A stretch of 5,503 bases of DNA, from positions 1-5,503 of the forward strand of contig JAJRUU010000019.1 in assembly GCA_024277605.1 (NCBI GenBank), given 5' to 3'. The translations under genes and the position numbers were made by a program. This document shows, in pieces, positions 1-5,082 of the stretch. Origin of the DNA: a bacterium (GTDB taxonomy: Bacteria; SZUA-182; SZUA-191; JAJRXT01). Every line of letters starts with the position of its first letter. Within the stretch, counting starts at the first letter, position 1. The notes beneath the pieces were generated by a model that did no database searches, had not been told where the DNA came from, and saw only the letters and a program-made list of their open reading frames with translations.

Positions 1-11
1 GACAGACTCCT

Positions 12-30
12 AGGAGCCCGACAGGCTCCT
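12..30 (-). terminator. Hairpin downstream of rnhB, possible terminator
   Basis: A perfect 7-bp inverted repeat (AGGAGCC at 12-18 and GGCTCCT at 24-30) with a 5-nt loop lies 15 nt beyond the rnhB stop codon. It could end the operon transcript. No T-run follows it on the minus strand, so it does not meet the usual form of an intrinsic terminator. Part of its sequence (AGGAGCCTGTCG) recurs at 2925-2936, so it may instead be a piece of a dispersed repeat. A 10-bp palindrome, CTCCTAGGAG, overlaps it at 7-16. Confidence 0.35.
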
Positions 31-45
31 GGCAGTTTCTATTCC

Positions 46-678
46 TCATACACCCCTGAAACTTCGCCGATGAATAGGGCAGGGTCCGTGCTGCCGTAAA
101 GCGGCCAGGTGAACGGTCGTACCATACCCCTTGTGTTGTTCAAATTTATAGTGCGGGTAGCGCTTGCCTAAGCGGCACATTAGCTCATCGCGAATGACTT
201 TGGCCATAATTGAAGCTGCCGCAATGGAGATGCTTAAGGAATCTCCATGCGTTATGGATTCTTGGGGGATAGTTAATTTTTGCAGTGAGATTGCGTCTAA
301 CAACAGGTAATCGGGGGCAGGCTTAAGCTGGGCAATCGCCTGATACATGGCCAGCCGAGTGGCCTCTAAAATGTTTACCTCATCAATGACAGCTTCTTTT
401 ATGGCAGCTACACCGATGCTCAAAGCCTGCTGCTTTATGCGGGTGAAAAGTTCCTGCCGCTTCTTAGACGTCAACTTCTTGGAATCATTTATGCCCGGCA
501 GATCGGTCTTTTTGGGTAGGATAACGGCGGCGGCTACTACCGGACCAGCCAGCGGTCCCCGGCCCACCTCATCCACTCCCGCGACCAGCCGATAGCCAGC
601 CTCATGCGCCTGAGTTTCATAGCGCTGCAACGCAAACAGGCGTTCTGCTTCGGTAGAACTACCTGAGGAAGATGCCAT
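46..678 (-). CDS. rnhB: Ribonuclease HII
   Basis: RNase HII cuts the RNA strand of RNA-DNA hybrids and nicks 5' of single ribonucleotides misincorporated in DNA, starting ribonucleotide excision repair in the cytoplasm. The 210-residue product has the family length. The four metal-binding acidic residues are visible: D36 and E37 in AGVDEVGRGPLAGP, D128 in YLLLDAISL, and D146 in HGDSLSISIAAASI. Their spacing (92 and 110 residues after the first Asp) equals that known for the E. coli enzyme. The C-terminus HKGYGTTVHLAALRQHGPCP is also typical. It is the last gene of the cluster, 88 nt after rplS, and ends with TGA. The ATG at 678 has no clear Shine-Dalgarno site just upstream, so the true start could be a few codons further in. 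The first ~12 residues (Ser-rich) are not part of the conserved fold. Confidence 0.96.
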   Translation of the reverse strand: MASSSGSSTEAERLFALQRYETQAHEAGYRLVAGVDEVGRGPLAGPVVAAAVILPKKTDLPGINDSKKLTSKKRQELFTRIKQQALSIGVAAIKEAVIDEVNILEATRLAMYQAIAQLKPAPDYLLLDAISLQKLTIPQESITHGDSLSISIAAASIMAKVIRDELMCRLGKRYPHYKFEQHKGYGTTVHLAALRQHGPCPIHRRSFRGV

Positions 679-684
679 TGTCTA

Positions 685-755
685 GAACACAGTCATTTGT
701 TCAAGATACCCTTAAAATTTACGAAAACGTAAACCAAGAAACAGGCCAGGCCTGT
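685..755 (-). promoter_or_regulatory. Three tandem hairpins between rplS and rnhB
   Basis: The 88-nt gap holds three inverted repeats in a row. Positions 741-755 read ACAGGCC-A-GGCCTGT, best drawn as a 6-bp stem with a 3-nt loop; on the minus strand it is followed by TTTCTT and so resembles a weak intrinsic terminator or attenuator after rplS. Positions 718-733 form TTTACG-4-CGTAAA, followed on the minus strand by TTTT. Positions 685-702 form GAACA-8-TGTTC just before the rnhB start. Partial termination or RNA processing here would lower rnhB expression relative to rplS. That role is inferred. Confidence 0.4.
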
Positions 756-766
756 GCCCGGGTTTG

Positions 767-1117
767 CTAGCGGCGGCCCAACTCTTTAATACGGGCGGCT
801 TTACCGCGTTTATGCCTGAGATAATACAGGCGTGCCTGACGCACCTTACCTTTTCTGATTACCTCAATATTATCTATGATAGGGGAGTGCAGCGGGAAAA
901 TACGTTCAACGCCAACCCCATGGGAGATTTTCCGCACCGTAAAACTGGCTCGATTCTGCCCCCTGGTTCTGCGAATGACCGCCCCTTCAAATATTTGGAT
1001 ACGTGTCTTTTCTCCCTCGGCAATCTTTACGTGTACCCTAACCGTATCACCAGCCTTAAATTGAGGAATATTTTCCTTGAGTTGTTTTTCCTCTACAAAT
1101 TTCATGATATCCATCAT
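767..1117 (-). CDS. rplS: 50S ribosomal protein L19
   Basis: L19 is a large-subunit ribosomal protein at the interface with the 30S subunit, where it contributes to an intersubunit bridge. The 116-residue product shows the family signature throughout: KAGDTVRVHVKIAEGEKTRIQ, then QIFEGAVIRRTRGQN, SFTVRKISHGVGVERIFPLHSP, and the basic end LYYLRHKRGKAARIKE. The frame stays open 25 codons further upstream to 1192, but I place the start at the ATG at 1115-1117. It follows an AGGAG site (1125-1129) at normal spacing, gives the usual L19 length, and the upstream residues look non-homologous. A second ATG directly follows and could also serve. It lies 164 nt after trmD and ends with TAG. Confidence 0.97.
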   Translation of the reverse strand: MMDIMKFVEEKQLKENIPQFKAGDTVRVHVKIAEGEKTRIQIFEGAVIRRTRGQNRASFTVRKISHGVGVERIFPLHSPIIDNIEVIRKGKVRQARLYYLRHKRGKAARIKELGRR

Positions 1118-1281
1118 AATACTTCTCCTTTTATGGGCATGTTGCCCAAAGCCGTTCCAGGGGGATTCCCCCTTTGCTTCCGTTGGTCGCACCCCCTTTT
1201 TATCAAACAGGTTAGCGAAACTATTTTTTTAAATTCGGGTAAAATTGCTATTTGACGACAGGTCCCCTTTTTCAAGGCACT
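1118..1281 (-). promoter_or_regulatory. Candidate rplS leader with hairpin next to the ribosome binding site
   Basis: This 164-nt spacer is long for the cluster and contains two clear stem-loops on the transcript. TGGGCA-3-TGCCCA (1134-1148) ends 4 nt before the AGGAG ribosome binding site of rplS. AGGGGG-3-CCCCCT (1159-1173) lies about 45 nt upstream of the start. A leader that controls L19 synthesis is known upstream of rplS in Bacillus-type bacteria. I cannot confirm from memory that this sequence fits that family, so the regulatory role is inferred from position and structure. I saw no convincing promoter in the spacer. Confidence 0.4.
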
Positions 1282-2031
1282 CTAAATATTGACTTGCCGA
1301 TCATTAACTCCCATTATTTGGGTCAATAATTCTCGATCCTCGTCGGAAAGTTTTAATCTTTTCAGCAATTCCGGCCGACGTTGATAGGTACGCTTCAGCG
1401 CCTGATAGCGCCGCCAGCGTCTGATTTGTTCATGGTTGCCGGAGAGCAATACCTGCGGTACGTGTACGCCCTCATAGTCAGCCGGTCGAGTGTAGTGGGG
1501 ATAATCAAGTAATGCCTCAGAGAATGAATCCCTGGCGGCGGAGGTCTCATCTCCCAGAACCCCCGGAATCAGCCGGGTTATAGCATCCAAAATCACCAGC
1601 GCTGGTAGTTCCCCGCCGGTTAATACATAATCACCGATAGATATCTCGTCGGTCACCAACTCCTGTGCTACCCGCTCATCCACACCCTCATAACGCCCAC
1701 AGATTATAAGCAAATATTTTTCTGCGGCCAACTCCTGGGCCAATTGTTGATTAAAGGGCTGTCCTTGAGGAGTGGTGAGAATAACCCGCTTACTTTTTTG
1801 TTCCCTGGCGATTGCCCGAACCGCTCGGAAGATGGGCTCGGGTTTGAGTACCATCCCCGGCCCTCCGCCATAGGAGACATCATCTACCTGTAGATGCTTA
1901 TTCTGGCTGTATTGCCTGATATTATGTAGCGTAAGACTAAGTAATCCCTTGCTTTGAGCCCGACCCAATATACTGCTTTTGACGTACGGCTCAAAGACTT
2001 CAGGAAAAAGACTAAGTATGTCACAGTGCAT
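1282..2031 (-). CDS. trmD: tRNA (guanine-N1-)-methyltransferase TrmD
   Basis: TrmD transfers a methyl group from S-adenosylmethionine to N1 of G37 in tRNAs, next to the anticodon, which prevents +1 frameshifting. The 249-residue product has the normal length. The SPOUT trefoil-knot region is complete: YGGGPGMVLKPEP (54-66), LTTPQGQPF (85-93), ICGRYEGVDERV (110-121) and SIGDYVLTGGELP (131-143). D168 in ARDSF matches the catalytic Asp of the E. coli and Haemophilus enzymes, followed by the flexible-linker motif LLDYPHYTRP. The C-terminal domain (LLSGNHEQIRRWRRYQAL) binds tRNA. The ATG at 2029-2031 is 6 nt past the rimM stop with no close Shine-Dalgarno site (the nearest purine-rich AGAGGGG is about 16 nt away), so translation may be coupled to rimM. 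It ends with TAG. Confidence 0.98.
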   Translation of the reverse strand: MHCDILSLFPEVFEPYVKSSILGRAQSKGLLSLTLHNIRQYSQNKHLQVDDVSYGGGPGMVLKPEPIFRAVRAIAREQKSKRVILTTPQGQPFNQQLAQELAAEKYLLIICGRYEGVDERVAQELVTDEISIGDYVLTGGELPALVILDAITRLIPGVLGDETSAARDSFSEALLDYPHYTRPADYEGVHVPQVLLSGNHEQIRRWRRYQALKRTYQRRPELLKRLKLSDEDRELLTQIMGVNDRQVNI

Positions 2032-2037
2032 GGGGGT

Positions 2038-2547
2038 CTATATGAGCCCCTCTAAATTCTTAAGTATTATATGATCTTGTTCTGCGTTGATCTCTGCTAT
2101 AGCTTGCTTTATGGCCGGAATCAGATATTCCCCCGACTCTCCCTGTACTACATACACATCATTACTACCGGTATGCAGGATACTTTCCACTTTTCCCAGA
2201 TAACGCCGATCGGCAGTATAAACTTTACATCCGATAATGTCAAATTGGTAATAGGTACTATCCGACAATTGCAACAACCGGCTCTTGGGGATCCCCAATT
2301 CGACGCCTGCCAGCTCCTTAGCCTGGGTGAGTGTATCATAGCCAGCCAGCTTTAACAACACAAAATCTTTATTGTATCGCAGACCTTGAATACGCTGTAA
2401 TACAGGTTTGCGCCCCTCCCCTGTTAGCCAAACCTCATCGATTTGCTCAAACCTGTGGGGATTGCTACTCGAAGGTAACACCTTAAGCTCACCTTTCACC
2501 CCGTGAGGTTTGGTGATTTTGCCGATAATTATTAGTTCTTCGTGCAT
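2038..2547 (-). CDS. rimM: Ribosome maturation factor RimM
   Basis: RimM binds ribosomal protein S19 in assembling 30S subunits and helps mature the 3' part (head) of 16S rRNA. With the chosen start the product is 169 residues, the usual size. The N-terminal RimM barrel begins LIIIGKITKPHGVKGELKV and continues through VLLKLAGYDTLTQAKELAG. The C-terminal PRC-barrel domain starts near YYQFDIIGCKVYT and runs through YLGKVESILHTGSNDVYVV to EYLIPAI. The frame is open up to a TTG at 2575-2577, but those extra ten codons lie in a hairpin and do not look conserved. The ATG at 2545-2547 puts IGKI close to the N-terminus, as in relatives. Neither start has a good ribosome binding site. It ends with TAG and is followed by trmD after 6 nt. 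Confidence 0.95.
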   Translation of the reverse strand: MHEELIIIGKITKPHGVKGELKVLPSSSNPHRFEQIDEVWLTGEGRKPVLQRIQGLRYNKDFVLLKLAGYDTLTQAKELAGVELGIPKSRLLQLSDSTYYQFDIIGCKVYTADRRYLGKVESILHTGSNDVYVVQGESGEYLIPAIKQAIAEINAEQDHIILKNLEGLI

Positions 2548-2560
2548 TCCAATACGACAA

Positions 2561-2575
2561 GGGGTCAAAGACCCC
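2561..2575 (-). promoter_or_regulatory. Perfect hairpin just upstream of rimM start
   Basis: GGGGTC and GACCCC form a perfect 6-bp, GC-rich stem with a 3-nt loop, ending 13 nt before the rimM ATG, where a ribosome binding site would be expected. No T-run follows on the minus strand, so it is not a classic terminator. It might modulate initiation at rimM or mark a processing site. Function is not shown by the sequence. Confidence 0.35.
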
Positions 2576-2649
2576 AATTTTTCCCGGATTAATACGTTAA
2601 AAGCAAACGTAAGCCCCCTGCCATAACTGTTATATGTATATAGGCGTGT

Positions 2650-2880
2650 CTATTCCAATATTTCCAGCACTGAGCGCTTTCCCAGCTTGGTGGCGGCAGC
2701 GTTTAAAATAGTCCGCATAGCGCGGGCGGTTTTGCCTTGCTTGCCAATGACCTTGCCTAAGTCTTCCTTGGCTACCTTCAACTCGATCACCGAGGTTTTT
2801 TCTCCCTCAATTTCAGATACCGCTACTTCGTCCGGTAGGTCTACTAATGCTTTGGCCATATGCTCAACAAGATCTCTCAT
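2650..2880 (-). CDS. khpA: KhpA/YlqC-type KH-domain RNA-binding protein
   Basis: This is a 76-residue single-KH-domain protein of the KhpA (YlqC) family, usually encoded directly after rpsP. In Gram-positive bacteria KhpA partners with KhpB (Jag/EloR) to bind many RNAs and influences cell elongation and division. The type II KH core is visible: IELKVAKEDLGKVIGKQGKTARAMRT region, with the RNA-contacting GxxG loop GKQG at residues 46-49. The length is full for the family. The ATG at 2878-2880 follows a strong GGAGGT site (about 7 nt), so it is translated independently of rpsP, which lies 192 nt away across a repeat-filled gap. It ends with TAG. A ylqD gene, which often follows in Firmicutes, is missing. 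Confidence 0.95.
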   Translation of the reverse strand: MRDLVEHMAKALVDLPDEVAVSEIEGEKTSVIELKVAKEDLGKVIGKQGKTARAMRTILNAAATKLGKRSVLEILE

Positions 2881-2924
2881 CTAATTACCTCCGCTGCTAG
2901 GTCTGGTTTTGAATTGGATGTTCA

Positions 2925-2953
2925 AGGAGCCTGTCGAAGAACAGTTTTCGACA
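2925..2953. repeat. Small hairpin with a motif shared with the rnhB 3' hairpin
   Basis: TGTCGAA (2932-2938) and TTCGACA (2947-2953) form a perfect 7-bp stem with an 8-nt loop. The 12-nt string AGGAGCCTGTCG (2925-2936) is repeated exactly, inverted, at 19-30. This suggests a fragment of a dispersed repeat family present more than once in the genome. It sits in the rpsP-khpA gap beside another palindromic element. Confidence 0.45.
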
Positions 2954-2970
2954 AAGATTGGCCGAAAAAG

Positions 2971-3076
2971 CTAGTGCCGTGTCATCCATGTAACGTATGA
3001 TTGTCATTCCCGCGAAGGCGGGAATCCACAAGCTTTGGATGCCGGATCAAGTCCGGCATGACAGACTTGACACTAG
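2971..3076. repeat. Palindromic MITE-like/REP-like element between khpA and rpsP
   Basis: The element has nested inverted repeats. The outer ends are CTAGTG (2971-2976) with CACTAG (3071-3076), and TGTCAT (2980-2985, and again 3002-3007) with ATGACA (3058-3063). Inside are two hairpins: ATTCCC-8-GGGAAT (3006-3025) and ATGCCGGA-5-TCCGGCAT (3039-3059). The first matches the ATTCCCN8GGGAAT form known for the dRS3 repeats of Neisseria, and similar palindromes are scattered in many other genomes. The right end overlaps the rpsP TAG stop codon. No coding sequence is present, so it would be a non-autonomous, mobilised repeat. In the rpsP-khpA message it would form strong stem-loops. Confidence 0.7.
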
Positions 3077-3330
3077 TTTAAGTGATTCTTGACATTTTCA
3101 TGTCGCTTAAGTATGCTGCGCACCGTTTGCGTAGGTTGCGCTCCCTTATTTAACCAATCAATTACTCGTTCTTCCTTTAAGGTAACCTCAGCCGGATCCT
3201 TATGTGGATCATAGGTGCCTACAGCCTCGATATAGCGTCCGCCTCTGGCTCGTTTGGAATCAGCGGCTACAATACGATAAAATGGTTTCTTTTTAGCTCC
3301 CATTCGAAAAAGCCTTATGTGTACTGACAC
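3073..3330 (-). CDS. rpsP: 30S ribosomal protein S16
   Basis: S16 binds 16S rRNA early in 30S assembly. The 85-residue product has normal length and the family signature: IRLFRMGAKKKPFYRIVAAD at the N-terminus, then SKRARGGRYIEAVGTYDPHKDP, and the helix LKEERVIDWLNKGAQPTQTV with the end ILKRHENVKNH. Translation starts with GTG (3328-3330), supported by a strong GGAGGTG site 8 nt upstream. The TAG stop codon falls inside the inverted-repeat tip of the palindromic element downstream, so the last residue or two may have been set by insertion of that element. It lies 414 nt after ffh and probably has its own promoter. Confidence 0.97.
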   Translation of the reverse strand: MSVHIRLFRMGAKKKPFYRIVAADSKRARGGRYIEAVGTYDPHKDPAEVTLKEERVIDWLNKGAQPTQTVRSILKRHENVKNHLN

Positions 3331-3394
3331 GTGCTATTCACCTCCATCTCTGATAAATTGTATATAGTGAATGTTTTTTCCTTTAGTACAGGAA

Positions 3395-3426
3395 ATTATA
3401 TAAGCTGTTATTAGAGCCAGTTGCAA
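3395..3426 (-). promoter_or_regulatory. rpsP: Possible sigma70 promoter for rpsP
   Basis: On the minus strand a perfect TATAAT (3400-3395) lies upstream of rpsP. An overlapping TATATA register gives an 18-bp spacer to TTGCAA (3426-3421); the TATAAT register gives 20 bp, which is long. Between the promoter and the GTG start is an inverted repeat, TTTCCT-7-AGGAAA (3377-3395), that could be an operator or leader stem. The 414-nt gap from ffh makes a separate promoter plausible. It is supported by motif only. Confidence 0.4.
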
Positions 3427-3439
3427 AAGTCCTGTCTGG

Positions 3440-3517
3440 GTAGCCGCAGGCTTATAATCTGCGATTTGTAAACCACACGAAAACAAACGCTTACGCAAAC
3501 TAAAGTTTGCGGCTACA
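3440..3517. repeat. 78-bp two-hairpin element with 9-bp terminal inverted repeats
   Basis: The ends GTAGCCGCA (3440-3448) and TGCGGCTAC (3509-3517) are perfect inverted repeats. Inside are CGCAG-9-CTGCG (3445-3463) and CGCAAAC-4-GTTTGCG (3495-3512), so the element forms two stem-loops closed by its ends. It encodes nothing. Its build is that of a small non-autonomous repeat (MITE-like), just upstream of the rpsP promoter region. No target-site duplication is evident. Confidence 0.6.
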
Positions 3518-3541
3518 TCATTAGCTCAAAACAAGCCTCCG

Positions 3542-3624
3542 CTCCCACCATTAAGGTGGAAGGCGGCGGAATCCGGCATAACAGCTGCCACCTGATCTTT
3601 TCCTGCCCCGGGGTCACTAACCCC
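3542..3624. repeat. Two GC-rich hairpins in the ffh-rpsP gap
   Basis: CTCCCACC (3542-3549) pairs with GGTGGAAG (3555-3562) over 8 bp including one wobble, with a 5-nt loop. GGGGT (3610-3614) pairs with ACCCC (3620-3624). Both would be transcribed downstream of ffh and could slow or stop RNA polymerase, but no T-run marks a standard terminator. The remainder of 3518-3641 shows no gene or other recognisable signal. Confidence 0.35.
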
Positions 3625-3641
3625 TTTGGCTGGTTTACGTC

Positions 3642-3750
3642 CCGAAAAATTCGGGCAGGCATAGCCTGTTTCTTCAGGACGTTAGCTCATAAACCTTATC
3701 TCACAAGGGGTGTTTTGCAAACCCAGTCTGAATTTATGAATAGATCAGGA
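3642..3750 (+). repeat. Left arm of 109-bp inverted repeat flanking ffh
   Basis: This arm matches the reverse complement of 5154-5262 over 109 nt without gaps, with ten differences (99/109 identical). The first 42 nt (3642-3683) are identical; nine of the ten differences are transitions. It carries hairpins CCGAA-3-TTCGG and CAGGC-3-GCCTG. In this copy ACGTCC (3637-3642) and GGACGT (3677-3682) close the two hairpins into a cloverleaf-like fold. The arm ends inside ffh, so the ffh stop codon (3745-3747) and the Ser codon before it lie in the repeat. Confidence 0.9.
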
Positions 3751-4905
3751 CGTAAAAGGTAATCCCCGCATACGTCCAAGACCGGCGGCGGATTTTGGTA
3801 ATCGTTTGACCATCTTCTGCATCTGGGTAAATTGCTTTAACAATTTGTTTATGTCCTGCACACTGGTGCCGCTCCCATTGGCGATTCGGCGGCGGCGGCT
3901 ACCGTTGATTATTTTATGATTGTGGCGTTCTTCCGAAGTCATAGAATCAATAATAGCCTGAGTGTGTGCCAGTTGTTTATCGTCCGGTTTTAAACCCTTC
4001 AAGGCTTTCGTGTTTCCCATACCGGGCAAGAGCTCAAGTAAATTCTCCAGCGGCCCCATCTTCTTTAACTGTTTTAACTGTGCGCTGAAATCTTCCAGGG
4101 TGAAACGACTACTCCTTAGTTTTTTCTCTAATTCCGCAGCCTGTTCTTCTGAGTAGAGCGTTTCAGCTTTCTCGACTAAGGAGAGCACATCCCCCATCCC
4201 CAGGATACGAGAGGCTATCCTGTCGGGGTGAAAGGGTTCCAAGGCATCCAGCTTCTCTCCTAAGCCCACATATAAAATTGGCTTGCCAATAACGGCGCGG
4301 ATTGATAAAGCCGCTCCACCACGGGCATCGCCATCCATTTTAGTTAAGATCACCCCGTCAATGCCCACCGCCTGCTCAAACCCTTGAGCCACCCTTACCG
4401 CTTCCTGACCGGTCATGGCATCGGCTACCAGCCAGATATAATGGGGAGCCACGGTCTGCTTCAGTTCAATGAGTTCGCCCATCAAGCCTTCATCTACGTG
4501 TAATCTACCGGCGGTATCGATAATCACCACTTGAGCGGTGGTCTCTTTGGCTTGACTTAACGCCTGGCGGCAGGTTTTAAGCGGCGCTTGCCCCGGGGTA
4601 CCACAGTAGCACTCTACATTTAATTGCTGTGCCAGCAACTGTAACTGTTGTGCCGCTGCCGGGCGGTATGGATCAGCCGCCACCAATAGGGGAGCCCGTC
4701 TTTCTTCTTTAAAACGCCGGGCCAATTTGGCTGCTGCCGTGGTTTTCCCTGCACCTTGCAATCCCACGAGCATGATAATAGTAGGCGGCACAGGGGCGAG
4801 GGCCGGCTGACGGTGACTTTCACCCATCAGCTGTACCAGTTCCTGATGCACAATTTTTACCACCTGCTGCCCTGGAGAAATACTGGAGAGCACCTCCTGG
4901 CCCAC
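3745..4905 (-). CDS. ffh: Ffh C-terminal open frame: end of N domain, GTPase G domain, M domain
   Basis: This 386-codon frame after the internal TAA holds almost all functional parts of Ffh. Counted from the GTG at 4903-4905: the P-loop GLQGAGKTT at 48-56, DPYRPAAAQQL at 78-88, DTAGRL at 130-135, TKMDGDARGGA from 188, GLGEKLDALEPF after that, and the RNA-binding M-domain motif SRRRRIANGSGTS near 336, then the Met-rich QMQKMVKRL. The first three or four helices of the N domain are missing. No start looks natural: GTG 4903-4905 has AAAAGG only 2 nt away, and another GTG overlaps an AGGAGG (4891-4899 area). Translation alone from here would give an N-truncated GTPase. I do not know whether it is made or works. 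Confidence 0.8.
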   Translation of the reverse strand: MGQEVLSSISPGQQVVKIVHQELVQLMGESHRQPALAPVPPTIIMLVGLQGAGKTTAAAKLARRFKEERRAPLLVAADPYRPAAAQQLQLLAQQLNVECYCGTPGQAPLKTCRQALSQAKETTAQVVIIDTAGRLHVDEGLMGELIELKQTVAPHYIWLVADAMTGQEAVRVAQGFEQAVGIDGVILTKMDGDARGGAALSIRAVIGKPILYVGLGEKLDALEPFHPDRIASRILGMGDVLSLVEKAETLYSEEQAAELEKKLRSSRFTLEDFSAQLKQLKKMGPLENLLELLPGMGNTKALKGLKPDDKQLAHTQAIIDSMTSEERHNHKIINGSRRRRIANGSGTSVQDINKLLKQFTQMQKMVKRLPKSAAGLGRMRGLPFTS

Positions 4906-4914
4906 GGCCTTTTG

Positions 4915-5082
4915 TTACACATCCTCGATAAATTTTTTGACCACCTTATAATTTACATCGGCTTCCAGCAGGGCAAGTTTAACCTCTCTCAATCCTTCCT
5001 GGATATTCTTCTCAGAGAGTTTACCATGTCCGCGCAACTTCTTAAAAGTGGTCTGTAACTTTTCGGTTAGGTTATCAAACAA
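4915..5082 (-). CDS. ffh: Ffh N-terminal fragment (first part of N domain)
   Basis: A 55-residue frame encodes the start of Ffh: MFDNLTEKLQTTFKKLRG, then SEKNIQEGLREVKLALLEAD and VNYKVVKKFIEDV, ending at TAA. This covers the first helices of the four-helix N-domain bundle. The TTG start is chosen because the family begins with MFxxL at exactly this point and a purine-rich AAGGAATAAAGG lies just upstream; an in-frame TAA at 5089-5091 excludes a longer start. The restored protein would run directly on into the downstream frame. Confidence 0.7.
   Translation of the reverse strand: MFDNLTEKLQTTFKKLRGHGKLSEKNIQEGLREVKLALLEADVNYKVVKKFIEDV

Larger units (their letters stand above)
3745..5082 (-). 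pseudogene. ffh: ffh, signal recognition particle GTPase, interrupted by in-frame TAA
   Basis: Ffh (SRP54) binds 4.5S/6S SRP RNA and signal sequences on nascent chains and, as a GTPase, delivers ribosomes to FtsY at the membrane. The frame from the TTG at 5080-5082 to the TGA at 3745-3747 spans 445 codons, the normal family length, but codon 56 is TAA (4915-4917). There is no shift of frame and no lost segment: the sequence reads FIEDV-stop-QKAVGQEV, where relatives have Lys or Arg. Everything else is conserved, so the lesion is a single codon. It may be a real nonsense mutation (with another ffh copy elsewhere), a split gene, or a sequencing or assembly error. Stop-codon suppression is possible but less likely. 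Transcription probably starts at the promoter at 5286-5314. Confidence 0.75.

Noticed and set aside
1118..1192. N-terminal extension of rplS by 25 codons
   Set aside because: The extension covers the leader hairpins, and a good AGGAG site with ATG at 1115-1117 gives the standard L19 length.
764..1255. Long open frame on the plus strand opposite rplS
   Set aside because: It is antisense to a clear ribosomal protein gene, shows no recognisable domain and has no convincing ribosome binding site; it is a shadow.
3518..3636. SRP RNA gene (ffs) near ffh
   Set aside because: I looked for the conserved SRP RNA tip loop and its GGAAGC-type apical motif in the ffh flanks and did not find a matching fold.
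3556..3762. Plus-strand open frame across the ffh-rpsP gap
   Set aside because: It is made mostly of the repeat arm and hairpins; composition and lack of a start signal argue against a gene.
3440..3763. CRISPR array or tRNA cluster because of repeated stems
   Set aside because: The stems differ from each other, are not regularly spaced, and none has tRNA landmarks such as a T-loop with GTTC.
4756..5058. Plus-strand open frame opposite the 5' part of ffh
   Set aside because: It overlaps the conserved Ffh N-domain coding sequence in antisense and has no recognisable protein features.
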